Part shown: one piece after another, positions 1-6,721 of the stretch
How positions within the stretch are numbered: the first letter of the stretch is position 1
Layout: each line of letters begins with the position of its first letter
Assembly: GCF_019264375.1 (NCBI RefSeq)
Contig: NZ_JAHVAI010000011.1
Location: forward strand, 1 to 64,000
DNA length: 64,000 nucleotides
Reading direction: 5' to 3'
Origin: Sedimentimonas flavescens
GTDB taxonomy: Bacteria > Pseudomonadota > Alphaproteobacteria > Rhodobacterales > Rhodobacteraceae
Translations under genes and position numbers: made by a program
The notes under the pieces: generated by a model
Seen by the model: only the letters and a program-made list of their open reading frames with translations
What the model was told of the DNA's origin: nothing
Database searches by the model: none

Positions 1-730
1 CCAGGCCTTCGACATTCCCCTTGTCGTTGCCCTTTCCCGGGCGGCCGTAACGATCCCGGATCAGATAATGCGACAGGAACCCGCTGAACAGAGAGGCGCG
101 CTTGCGCGTTCCGTCCGGCAGGATCTTCGCCACCAGGCAGCGGTCGTTGTCGTAGAGCACAGACTGAGGAACCGCGCCGAAAAACGCAAACGCATGGATG
201 TGGCCATCCACCCACGCCTCGGCCACCGCTGCAGGGTAGGCCCGGACATAGCACGCATCGCTGTGTGGTAGGTCCAGCACGAAGAAGTGGGCCTTCTGCT
301 CAATGCCTCCGATCCGGACCAAGGCCTCGCCGAAGTCGGCCTGTGCCTGGCCCGGCGGATGCGACAGCGGCACGAACACCTCCCGGCCCCGCCGCTCACG
401 TTCCCGGATGTAGTCCTTGATGATCGTATAGCCGCCGGTGAAGCCGCATTCCTCGCGAAGCCGGTCGAACACCCGCTTGGCCGTATGCCGCTGCTTGCGC
501 GGCATGGTCCGGTCCGCCTCCAGCCAGCCCTCGATGATCGGAAGGAACGGATCGAGCTTCGGACGCCGGACCTCCGCCTGACGCCGGTAACCCGGCGGAA
601 CCGAAAACGACATCATCTTCCGAACCGTGTCCCGCGACACGTTGAACACCCGCGCCGCTTCCCGCTGGCTCATGCCCTCCGCACAAGCCTGACGAACTCT
701 CAGATATAGCTCCACGCTGTAAATCCCCAC
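1..730 (-). CDS. istA: IS21 family transposase IstA (3' truncated by window edge)
   Basis: This reading frame is open to the window edge. The protein starts VGIYSVELYLRVRQA and continues with a helix-turn-helix (SQREAARVFNVSRDTVRKM). The integrase core carries the acidic residues expected of a DDE enzyme: D in QADFGEA, D in LYDND, and E in GNVEGL just before the edge. It would catalyse strand transfer together with the IstB ATPase. The GTG at 730 is preceded by GGGAGGG at a short distance. GTG at 715 is the alternative start. Other open frames across this stretch are shadows. Confidence 0.82.
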   Translation of the reverse strand, partial: MGIYSVELYLRVRQACAEGMSQREAARVFNVSRDTVRKMMSFSVPPGYRRQAEVRRPKLDPFLPIIEGWLEADRTMPRKQRHTAKRVFDRLREECGFTGGYTIIKDYIRERERRGREVFVPLSHPPGQAQADFGEALVRIGGIEQKAHFFVLDLPHSDACYVRAYPAAVAEAWVDGHIHAFAFFGAVPQSVLYDNDRCLVAKILPDGTRKRASLFSGFLSHYLIRDRYGRPGKGNDKGNVEGL

Positions 731-759
731 GCCCTCCCTGCTGCCGCAGAAAGGGAAAA

Positions 760-828
760 GTGGACGACTTTTACGCCGCCCGCAGCCGCATCATGCCGCC
801 GCTACCGTGGACGAATTTCGCACCGCCG
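760..828. repeat. IS21 terminal repeat pair
   Basis: Two imperfect direct copies lie at 760-781 and 807-828. Both begin GTGGACGA, then a T-rich step, and end with a GCCG-type run. They sit between the transposase start and the presumed element end and are probably transposase binding sites. Confidence 0.6.
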
Positions 829-853
829 TTCTCACACATATTTTTGGTGAGAC

Positions 854-1441
854 ATGAAACAGGCAAAGCTACTGACGCAAGCAGAACAAAAACGTGTCAA
901 CGCGCTTATCAACGCGCACCGCTACAGCGCAAGAAACCATGCAATTTTTGCCATCAGCTTTTTTGCTGGGCTACGCGCATGTGAGATTGCAGCACTGAAG
1001 GTTGGTGACGTGTTTGAGAAGGACGGCAGCGTGCGTGACACTGTTTACTTGGCGGCAGGACAGACGAAGGGTGACGAGGCAAACACAGTGCTGGTGAGCA
1101 AGCGGCTGGACAAAGCACTTGCTGCCTATGCTGCCGCCTATCCTCATCATGTCAGCAAACCAGAAGCAGCACTTTTCTTCAGCGCAAAGCGCGGCGGATT
1201 CAGCGCGCAGACGATTGTGAACTTGTTTTCGCGCTTTTATGCGCTCGCTGGCATAAAAGGCGCAAGCAGTCATAGCGGCAGGCGGCAGTTTTTGACTGAA
1301 CTTGCAGACAAGGGCGTAAATGTGCGGGTGATACAGGCGTTGGCACGGCACAAAGACATAAGCACAACGCAGCGCTACATTGACTACAACGAAAGCAAGC
1401 TGCGCAACGCGATTGAACTTGTCAGCCAGCAGCGTTGCTAG
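854..1441 (+). CDS. short tyrosine-type recombinase (catalytic domain only)
   Basis: A 195-residue tyrosine recombinase with all active-site residues in order: Arg in GLRACEIAAL (about residue 45), Lys in QTKGDEA, HSGRR (box II His/Arg), His in LARHKDIS, and Tyr in TTQRYIDY near the C terminus. It breaks and rejoins DNA through a phosphotyrosine link. Phage and island integrases usually have 300-400 residues with an N-terminal DNA-binding domain that is absent here. The gene starts 17 bases past the presumed IS21 end with a GGTGAG ribosome site. It may be naturally short, or it may have lost its 5' part when the IS inserted. GC is visibly lower than in the core genome. It converges on the next integrase with a 20-base overlap. 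Confidence 0.8.
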   Translation: MKQAKLLTQAEQKRVNALINAHRYSARNHAIFAISFFAGLRACEIAALKVGDVFEKDGSVRDTVYLAAGQTKGDEANTVLVSKRLDKALAAYAAAYPHHVSKPEAALFFSAKRGGFSAQTIVNLFSRFYALAGIKGASSHSGRRQFLTELADKGVNVRVIQALARHKDISTTQRYIDYNESKLRNAIELVSQQRC

Positions 1442-2948
1442 ATTTTGCTATGGCAAAAAACGCGTCGTCGCTAAGTTCTCCTGCTTTGTAACGCCTCATA
1501 GCTTCAGCCAAAAACGTATCATCCTGCAAAACAGCGCCCTCCGTAGCGCTGCTTTTCTTCTTTCTGTTCGTTCGCGTAATCTGCTGCCTGCGCTGCTTTG
1601 AGACGACATGACTATAATGCGTTTCGATCTGCTTGACCTTACAGCCCATGTTTATGCTCAAGTCGTAAACGCTCACGTCGCCCCTCTCCAAGCGCATCGT
1701 CGCGTATGTGTGCCGCAGGCTATACAAGCTGCGTCTGTCGCCGTCCCTGTCGTAAAGCAAGCCGTCTTGCCTGCCCTCAAAATCAATTGCACGTAGGTAT
1801 TGCTGAAAGCTTTTGTTTAGGTCGCCAATCTGTGTTGCCTTGCCATCAGCATCGTGCTGCTGCCCAAACCAAACCCAGTCATTTTTCTCCGTGTGCGGCG
1901 AAATTTTCTGCCATTCCTTGAGTGCCTTGTTCGCACCTGGCTGTGTCTGCACAAAGCGCGCTTGCCCCTTCTTCGTCGCTTTGCTTACACGCACTTCAGC
2001 AATGCGTTCGTCTTCGCCGTCAACTTCTTCATCCAGCTTCACATCGCTCCAACGCATCTGCCGCGCCTCTCCAACACGCAAGCCGCTGTGCAGCAAGAAC
2101 ATGATAAAGTGGGACAGCTGCGCACGGTGCAACTTGTGCCAAGCGTTCAGCCCCTCGCTCGCAAAGCGCCCTACGCAATCCCTGTAGCTGCGCAAATTAC
2201 GCACCAGCACCAGATACTCGCTGCCAGTGTCAAAGCCAGCACGCCTGCTTGGCGTTTGCCCTTTTGCAGCAACGCGCATCTTTACGATTTGCTGCATGCG
2301 CCCTTGTTCCATTGCATCGTAGAAAATCTGGTTAAGCGCGCTTTGCTCCATCTGCAGCGTCTTCAAAGCTGGCAGCTTCTTCGCGTTTGCTGTGCCGCGT
2401 GTTTTCGCTCCACGTCGTTTTGGATTGTAGCTTTGCAGTCGCGCAGCGCTCTCTGTGCTCCAGTAGCTCTTGCGCCAATCCCAATACCCAGCTGCATACT
2501 GCGAAGTTATGTCGTTGAGCAGCATTGAACTGCTGTCGCTGTTGGAAAAGTAGTCTTTGAAGTAGCGGTTGAAATACATTTTGTGCCAGCGCGCACGCTC
2601 GTCAGCCCAAGTGCCGTTGCGCAAGTTGCGCTCATACCAGTCGTGCCAATGCTTCTCAAAAGTGTATTCGTCCAAGCTATGCCCTAGCCGCGCAGCTTGT
2701 TGCAGACGCAGCAGCTCACTCTTCGCATACTCGTAAGCATCCTCGTAAACGGTCAGCTTTGTGCTGCGAGTGATGTAGCCTTTGCGCCCACCAATCTTCA
2801 GCCGCATATACCAAGTTGGCTGACGGTGCGTTTGAGCGTTGGGAACAGCAACAGCAAGATTGCGTTGAAACAGCACAAGCGCACCGCCGTAGTGTTCCCG
2901 TCTGTTCTCGTAAAACGCCAAGCTAAATCCGCTTCTTACATGCCTCAA
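1422..2948 (-). CDS. site-specific integrase (tyrosine recombinase)
   Basis: A roughly 500-residue integrase. The N-terminal part has an arm-binding-like segment (YMRLKIGGRKGYITRSTKLTVYEDAYEYA) followed by a core-binding region. The catalytic domain shows Arg in GLRVGEARQMRW, Lys in SKATKKG, HTYATMR, and Tyr in IETHYSHV. Such enzymes integrate and excise genomic islands. Codon use and GC differ from the flanking housekeeping genes, which suggests transfer. The longest frame opens with TTG at 2948 without a clear ribosome site, so the true start may lie further in (for example the Met of MRLKIGG). It sits beside the rpsI terminator, a plausible island edge. Confidence 0.85.
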   Translation of the reverse strand: MRHVRSGFSLAFYENRREHYGGALVLFQRNLAVAVPNAQTHRQPTWYMRLKIGGRKGYITRSTKLTVYEDAYEYAKSELLRLQQAARLGHSLDEYTFEKHWHDWYERNLRNGTWADERARWHKMYFNRYFKDYFSNSDSSSMLLNDITSQYAAGYWDWRKSYWSTESAARLQSYNPKRRGAKTRGTANAKKLPALKTLQMEQSALNQIFYDAMEQGRMQQIVKMRVAAKGQTPSRRAGFDTGSEYLVLVRNLRSYRDCVGRFASEGLNAWHKLHRAQLSHFIMFLLHSGLRVGEARQMRWSDVKLDEEVDGEDERIAEVRVSKATKKGQARFVQTQPGANKALKEWQKISPHTEKNDWVWFGQQHDADGKATQIGDLNKSFQQYLRAIDFEGRQDGLLYDRDGDRRSLYSLRHTYATMRLERGDVSVYDLSINMGCKVKQIETHYSHVVSKQRRQQITRTNRKKKSSATEGAVLQDDTFLAEAMRRYKAGELSDDAFFAIAKSSNAAG

Positions 2949-2959
2949 ACGCTATCATT

Positions 2960-2988
2960 ATGCTAATTTCGCTAAATCAAAACGTCAA
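2960..2988 (-). promoter_or_regulatory. possible promoter of the integrase gene
   Basis: On the leftward strand TTGACG (2983-2988) and TAGCAT (2960-2965) are separated by 17 bases in an AT-rich stretch. Transcription would begin only a few bases before the TTG start at 2948, so either the message is nearly leaderless or the real start codon is downstream. Confidence 0.35.
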
Positions 2989-3020
2989 CGAATTCAGTGC
3001 GCTGCTACAAAACTGCTACG

Positions 3021-3060
3021 CATAGAAAAAGGGCTGCAAAAAATGCAGCCCTTTGTTTTT
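3021..3060. terminator. bidirectional rho-independent terminator of rplM-rpsI
   Basis: A perfect 7-bp stem (GGGCTGC/GCAGCCC, 3031-3051) has A-rich sequence on its left and T-rich sequence on its right, so it can act in both directions. It would end the leftward ribosomal operon and insulate it from the mobile patch. Confidence 0.8.
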
Positions 3061-3084
3061 GTTGAGTAAAGTGCTCGTTCGCCG

Positions 3085-3573
3085 TTAGCGCTTCGAGAAC
3101 TGGAACGACCGGCGAGCCTTGGCCTTACCGTATTTCTTGCGTTCCACAACGCGCGAGTCGCGGGTCAGGAAGCCAGCGGCCTTCAGCGGCGCACGCAGCG
3201 AGGGTTCGAACAGCTGGAGGGCTTTCGAGATGCCGTGCTTCACCGCACCGGCCTGGCCCGAGAGGCCACCGCCAGCAACGGTCGCATAGACGTCGAATTC
3301 GCCTTCGACACCGGCAACCTGGAACGGCTGGTTCACGATCAGCTGGAGCACCGGACGGGCGAAGTAGACGTTCATCTCTTTGCCGTTCACGATGACCTTG
3401 CCCGAACCGGGCTTGACCCAAACGCGGGCGACAGCGTCTTTACGCTTGCCGGTGGCGTAGGAACGGCCCAGCTCGTCACGGACGGGCTCACGCGGACCGG
3501 CTTCGGCGACAGCCGCGGTGGCGGTGCCCGAAACGGCCGACTTCAGATCGTCGAGGGATTTGATATCGGACAT
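3085..3573 (-). CDS. rpsI: 30S ribosomal protein S9
   Basis: Ribosomal protein S9 of the small-subunit head. Its C-terminal tail reaches the P-site tRNA. Residues from about 35 onward match the family ([29 protein letters not shown]) and the chain ends in the conserved SKR (RSFQFSKR). The N-terminal extension of about 35 residues rich in Ala/Glu makes it 162 residues, longer than enterobacterial S9 (about 130). Such extensions are usual in Alphaproteobacteria. It lies 2 bases downstream of rplM in the conserved rplM-rpsI operon and is followed by the terminator at 3021-3060. Confidence 0.97.
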   Translation of the reverse strand: MSDIKSLDDLKSAVSGTATAAVAEAGPREPVRDELGRSYATGKRKDAVARVWVKPGSGKVIVNGKEMNVYFARPVLQLIVNQPFQVAGVEGEFDVYATVAGGGLSGQAGAVKHGISKALQLFEPSLRAPLKAAGFLTRDSRVVERKKYGKAKARRSFQFSKR

Positions 3574-3575
3574 GA

Positions 3576-4037
3576 TTAGCTCCGGGTGTTCTTCTTGTTC
3601 AGGACTTTGACGTCGAGAACTTCGGGCTGTTGGGCTTCATGCGGATGCTCGGTACCGGCATAGACGCGCAGGTTCGACATCTGCTGACGGCCAAGACGGT
3701 TGCGCGAGATCATGCGCTCGACGGCCTTGATCACGACGCGCTCCGGGTGGGCGCCTTCGAGAACCTGGCGCGCGGTGCGGTGCTTGATGCCGCCCGGGTG
3801 GCCGGTGTGCCAGTAGTAGCGCTTGTCTTCGCGCTTGTTGCCAGTCATCTGCACCTTGTCGGCGTTGATGATGATGACGTTGTCACCCATGTCCATGTGG
3901 GGGGTGAAGGTCGGCTTGTGCTTGCCACGCAGGCGCATGGCAACGATCGTGGCGAGGCGGCCCAGAACGACGCCCTCAGCGTCGATCAGGAGCCACTTCT
4001 TTTCGATCTCCGCCGGTTTCGCGGTATAGGTTTTCAT
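3576..4037 (-). CDS. rplM: 50S ribosomal protein L13
   Basis: Ribosomal protein L13 (153 residues), an early-assembly large-subunit protein. It starts [22 protein letters not shown] and carries the conserved [36 protein letters not shown] block and the [13 protein letters not shown] end. I chose the Met at 4037 rather than the upstream frame extension because homologues start at MKTYTA and a purine-rich AAGGGCGA precedes it. It is the first gene of the rplM-rpsI operon. Confidence 0.96.
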   Translation of the reverse strand: MKTYTAKPAEIEKKWLLIDAEGVVLGRLATIVAMRLRGKHKPTFTPHMDMGDNVIIINADKVQMTGNKREDKRYYWHTGHPGGIKHRTARQVLEGAHPERVVIKAVERMISRNRLGRQQMSNLRVYAGTEHPHEAQQPEVLDVKVLNKKNTRS

Positions 4038-4077
4038 TTCAGATCGCCCTTGAACGGGTTGTGGAATTCGGATGTGG

Positions 4078-4105
4078 GCTTTTCGTGCATTCGCGCACGA
4101 AAAGC
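4078..4105 (-). promoter_or_regulatory. leader hairpin upstream of rplM
   Basis: A perfect 11-bp inverted repeat (arms GCTTTTCGTGC and its complement, loop of 6) lies about 40 bases before the rplM start. It would be in the mRNA leader or the promoter. L13 autoregulates its own operon in some bacteria, so this could be a translational or transcriptional control element. That role is inference. Confidence 0.4.
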
Positions 4106-4177
4106 AAGCGCGCAAATGTCAAATTTAATAAGCAATTTCAAATGCTTGAAAAATAGGTATTAAAATACCCCAATCAT

Positions 4178-4630
4178 TTATCTCCGTCCGGTGGTCGATT
4201 CCGGCCCCTGCCCCGCCTGTGGAGGGATGGAATAGGTCATTGAGGCGCGCGCGACGGGCTCGGTCTGCCCATCCGAATAGATCAGCACATCCCCCACCGC
4301 CAGAACACGCCCTAGCTTGAGCAAGCGCACCTTCGCCACCAGATCCCGCCCCGCCTCGGGCTTGCGCATGAAGTCGACGCTCGCCCCCGTCGTCACCGCC
4401 AGCGTAACCGGGCCAAGGCGGCTGAGGATCGCAAGGTAAATCCCCACATCGGCCAGCGCGAACATGTTCGGCCCCGAAACAGTGCCACCCGGGCGCAGGT
4501 GACGCTCGTGCACATGCATGCGCACGACAAGCTCCTCCCCCACCTCATCGACCGAGAAATCCTGCGCGACCTGCGGAAACTCCCGCGCGATGAAGGCCTC
4601 AAGTGACGTAGCGTCCATTTTCAGTTGCAT
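4178..4630 (-). CDS. PaaI-family hot-dog thioesterase
   Basis: A 150-residue acyl-CoA thioesterase-like protein of the single hot-dog fold. The central helix region GPNMFALADVGIYLAIL (residues 53-69) carries the acidic residue D61 expected at the active site. The strand TLAVTTGASVDFMRKPEAGRDLVAKVRLLKLGR follows, typical of PaaI/YdiI relatives. The substrate is unknown; an aromatic or short-chain acyl-CoA is usual. The start at 4630 is set by GGGAGGGA just upstream. It is divergent from the crotonase-fold gene, with 54 bases between the starts, so the two may share regulation. Confidence 0.8.
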   Translation of the reverse strand: MQLKMDATSLEAFIAREFPQVAQDFSVDEVGEELVVRMHVHERHLRPGGTVSGPNMFALADVGIYLAILSRLGPVTLAVTTGASVDFMRKPEAGRDLVAKVRLLKLGRVLAVGDVLIYSDGQTEPVARASMTYSIPPQAGQGPESTTGRR

Positions 4631-4684
4631 CTTCCCTCCCCGCACTCCCTGCCCCTAGACTTCCGCCCAACAGGGAGGTTTTCA

Positions 4685-5473
4685 ATGACGGATCTTGTCG
4701 AACTCGAACGACGTGGCGTCATCGCGCATCTGACGATGAATGCTCCGGGCAGCCTGAACGCGCTGTCTGACGCGATGCTGGCCGCGCTGAAGGCGCGCTT
4801 CACCGAACTCGCGGCTGATCAGACGATTCGCGTGGTGGTGCTGAAAGGTGCCGGGAAGGCCTTCTGCGCCGGACATGACCTCAAGGAGATGCAAGCCGGG
4901 CGCCAGGCGGAAGACAAAGGCCGCGCCTATTTCGCCGATCTCTTCGCGCGCTGCGCCGAAGTGATGCAGATGATCCCTGCCCTGCCCCAACCTGTGATCG
5001 CCGAGGTTCACGGTATCGCCACCGCAGCGGGCTGCCAGCTGGTCGCTTCGTGCGACATGGCCGTTGCGGCCGAAGGCACGCGCTTTGGGGTGAACGGGGT
5101 GAATATCGGCCTCTTCTGCTCGACCCCGATGGTCGCGCTTTCGCGCAATGTGCCGCGCAAAGTGGCCTTCGAGATGCTGACCACCGGCGAGTTCATCAAT
5201 GCCGCCCGAGCGCGCGAGGTTGGCCTGATCAACCGCATCGTCCCACATGACGCGCTCGACGCGGAAACCTCGCGCCTTGCGGAAACTGTCGCGGGCAAGC
5301 TCTCGGCCGCCGTCAAGATCGGCAAACGGGCGTTCTACGATCAGATCACTCTCGATCTCGCCACCGCCTATGACCACGCAGCCGGTGTGATGGTGGAAAA
5401 CATGCTCTGGCGGGATACGGCCGAGGGGCTGCAGGCCTTCATCGAAAAGCGCAAACCGGATTGGGCGGAATAG
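4685..5473 (+). CDS. enoyl-CoA hydratase/isomerase family protein
   Basis: A crotonase-superfamily protein of 262 residues, starting MTDLVELERRGVIAHLTMN with GGGAGG 8 bases upstream. The CoA-binding/oxyanion segment KAFCAGHDLKEM (residues 58-69) and HGIATAAGCQLVASCDMAVA (109-128) are clear. The two acidic residues used by true enoyl-CoA hydratases are not present at the aligned positions: Gln118 stands where the first Glu is expected and Gly138 at the second. It therefore resembles ECHDC3-type members and may not hydrate. It is divergent from a thioesterase, which supports a role in acyl-CoA handling. Confidence 0.85.
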   Translation: MTDLVELERRGVIAHLTMNAPGSLNALSDAMLAALKARFTELAADQTIRVVVLKGAGKAFCAGHDLKEMQAGRQAEDKGRAYFADLFARCAEVMQMIPALPQPVIAEVHGIATAAGCQLVASCDMAVAAEGTRFGVNGVNIGLFCSTPMVALSRNVPRKVAFEMLTTGEFINAARAREVGLINRIVPHDALDAETSRLAETVAGKLSAAVKIGKRAFYDQITLDLATAYDHAAGVMVENMLWRDTAEGLQAFIEKRKPDWAE

Positions 5474-5609
5474 GGGGCGCTGCCCCCTCGGCCTGCGGCC
5501 TCACCCCCGAGGTATTTGGACAAGGAGAAAGCGCAGTCCCCTTCAATATGGATGAAATATCCCGGGGGTGAGCGCAAAGCGCGAGGGGGCAGCGCCCCCT
5601 CTTGCCCGC
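5474..5609. repeat. GC-rich intergenic repeat, inverted pair
   Basis: Two copies of a roughly 45-base unit face each other between convergent genes. Each unit reads, from its outer end, GGGGGC-GCTGCCCCCTC, a second small stem, then CACCCCCGRG-GTATTT or GATATTTC. The unit recurs at 9900-10035 and in shorter form at 13907-13957. Each unit folds into hairpins, so it may serve as a terminator or as a REP-like element. No further gene is seen here. Confidence 0.75.
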
Positions 5610-6353
5610 TCAGCCCAGGCTTGCCAGCGCCGGGAAGGTCTCCAGCAGCCAGAAACTGATGGCAGAGAAGGCGTTGGTCAGAAGCAGAAATCCTACGACG
5701 ACCAGCAAGCCGCCCATCGTTTTTTCGATCAACCCCATGTGGCGTTTGATGCGATTCATGACGCCCATGGCCCGCTGGATAAAAAGAGCGGCCAGCAAGA
5801 AGGGAATGCCGAGGCCGAGCGCATAAACCGCAAGCAGCCCGGTTCCGCGCGCAAGGTCGCCGCTTGAGGCGGCGATTGACAGGATCGCACCTAGCTGCGG
5901 CCCGATACAAGGCGTCCAGCCGAAGGCGAAGGCAAGGCCCAGAACATAGGCGCCGAGACTAGACCCACCATGATCCCCGGCGTCGATGCGTGCCTCTCGG
6001 TCCAGCAGCGGAATGCGGTAGAGGCCCAGGAAGTGAAATCCGAGTGCAATGATCACGACGCCTGAAATACGGCCAAACAGTTCCTGATTCTGCAGAAAGA
6101 ACCGTCCGAAGGCTGAGGCGGCGAATCCCATGAACAGGAACACTGTCGAAAGCCCCAGCACGAAGAAAAGCGCTGGCACCGCTGCTGAGCGCTTTCCCTC
6201 ACGCAGATCACCCATGCTGACCCCACCCATATAGGCCAGATATGGCGGCACGATGGGCAGAACGCAGGGGCTGAGAAATGAAAGCAATCCCGCCACCAGC
6301 GCGACCAGCGCGGCGGGCAGAAAAGCAGCGTCGATGAGATCAATTCCGAACAT
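5610..6353 (-). CDS. ccdA: cytochrome c biogenesis protein CcdA (DsbD-type electron carrier)
   Basis: A 247-residue integral membrane protein with about six transmembrane helices and the paired redox cysteines of the family, C30 in LSFLSPCVLPIVPPY and C149 in FGWTPCIGP. CcdA carries electrons from cytoplasmic thioredoxin across the inner membrane to periplasmic thiol proteins needed for haem attachment to cytochrome c. The Met at 6353 is preceded by a G-rich ribosome site; a frame extension of 9 residues upstream is less likely. It is divergent from tusA, with about 90 bases between the starts. Confidence 0.92.
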   Translation of the reverse strand: MFGIDLIDAAFLPAALVALVAGLLSFLSPCVLPIVPPYLAYMGGVSMGDLREGKRSAAVPALFFVLGLSTVFLFMGFAASAFGRFFLQNQELFGRISGVVIIALGFHFLGLYRIPLLDREARIDAGDHGGSSLGAYVLGLAFAFGWTPCIGPQLGAILSIAASSGDLARGTGLLAVYALGLGIPFLLAALFIQRAMGVMNRIKRHMGLIEKTMGGLLVVVGFLLLTNAFSAISFWLLETFPALASLG

Positions 6354-6444
6354 GCCCCCCCATAGCACCGACGTCGCCACGCGTCACCTGCCCGCCGGTC
6401 ACAAGCGCGTGGACAAATGATCGCGGGCAGGCTAGCGCGAAAGC

Positions 6445-6669
6445 ATGGAGACCGAGACCCACATCGACGCCAAGGGCCTTCTGTGCCCGCTTCCGGTGTT
6501 GCGCCTGCGCAAGGTGCTTGAAGCCCTGCCTGCGGGCGCCTGTGTCGTGCTCGAGGCGACCGATGGTGCGAGCTGGATCGATGTTCCGCATTTCTGCGCA
6601 CAAGCGGGGCATACCCTGCTCGAGGCAGAGGATCTGGGACACATCAAGCGCTATCGCATCCGCAAGTGA
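6445..6669 (+). CDS. tusA: TusA-family sulfurtransferase
   Basis: A 74-residue protein of the TusA/SirA fold. The signature GLLCPLPVLRLRKVLE holds the sulfur-carrying Cys14 in the CPxP motif. Family members pass persulfide sulfur, for example to tRNA 2-thiouridine synthesis or to molybdenum-cofactor enzymes. Which acceptor is served here is unknown. It is a single gene followed by a good terminator. Confidence 0.9.
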   Translation: METETHIDAKGLLCPLPVLRLRKVLEALPAGACVVLEATDGASWIDVPHFCAQAGHTLLEAEDLGHIKRYRIRK

Positions 6670-6684
6670 CCCTCCAAGACGGAA

Positions 6685-6721
6685 ATCGCCGGGCGCTGAG
6701 GCCCGGCGATCCATTTCTTTC
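6685..6721 (+). terminator. rho-independent terminator after tusA
   Basis: A 10-bp perfect stem (ATCGCCGGGC ... GCCCGGCGAT, 6685-6710, 6-base loop) is followed by T-rich sequence (6711-6721) on the plus strand. It separates tusA from the convergent rne gene. Confidence 0.8.

Larger units (their letters stand above)
1..836 (-). mobile_element. IS21-family insertion sequence, one end (partial)
   Basis: This is one terminus of an IS21-type element; the rest lies beyond the left edge. The istA-type transposase reads leftward from about 730. Outside it are two related copies of a roughly 22-base repeat beginning GTGGACGA, at 760-781 and 807-828, matching the multiple terminal repeats typical of IS21 ends. 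The element probably ends near 836, where the leftward strand begins TGTGAGA. IstB and the other terminus are not visible, so the target-site duplication cannot be checked. Confidence 0.75.

Noticed and set aside
4094-4122. TTGACA upstream of rplM as a -35 box
   Set aside because: No acceptable -10 hexamer lies 16-18 bases downstream; that position is inside the GC-rich hairpin.
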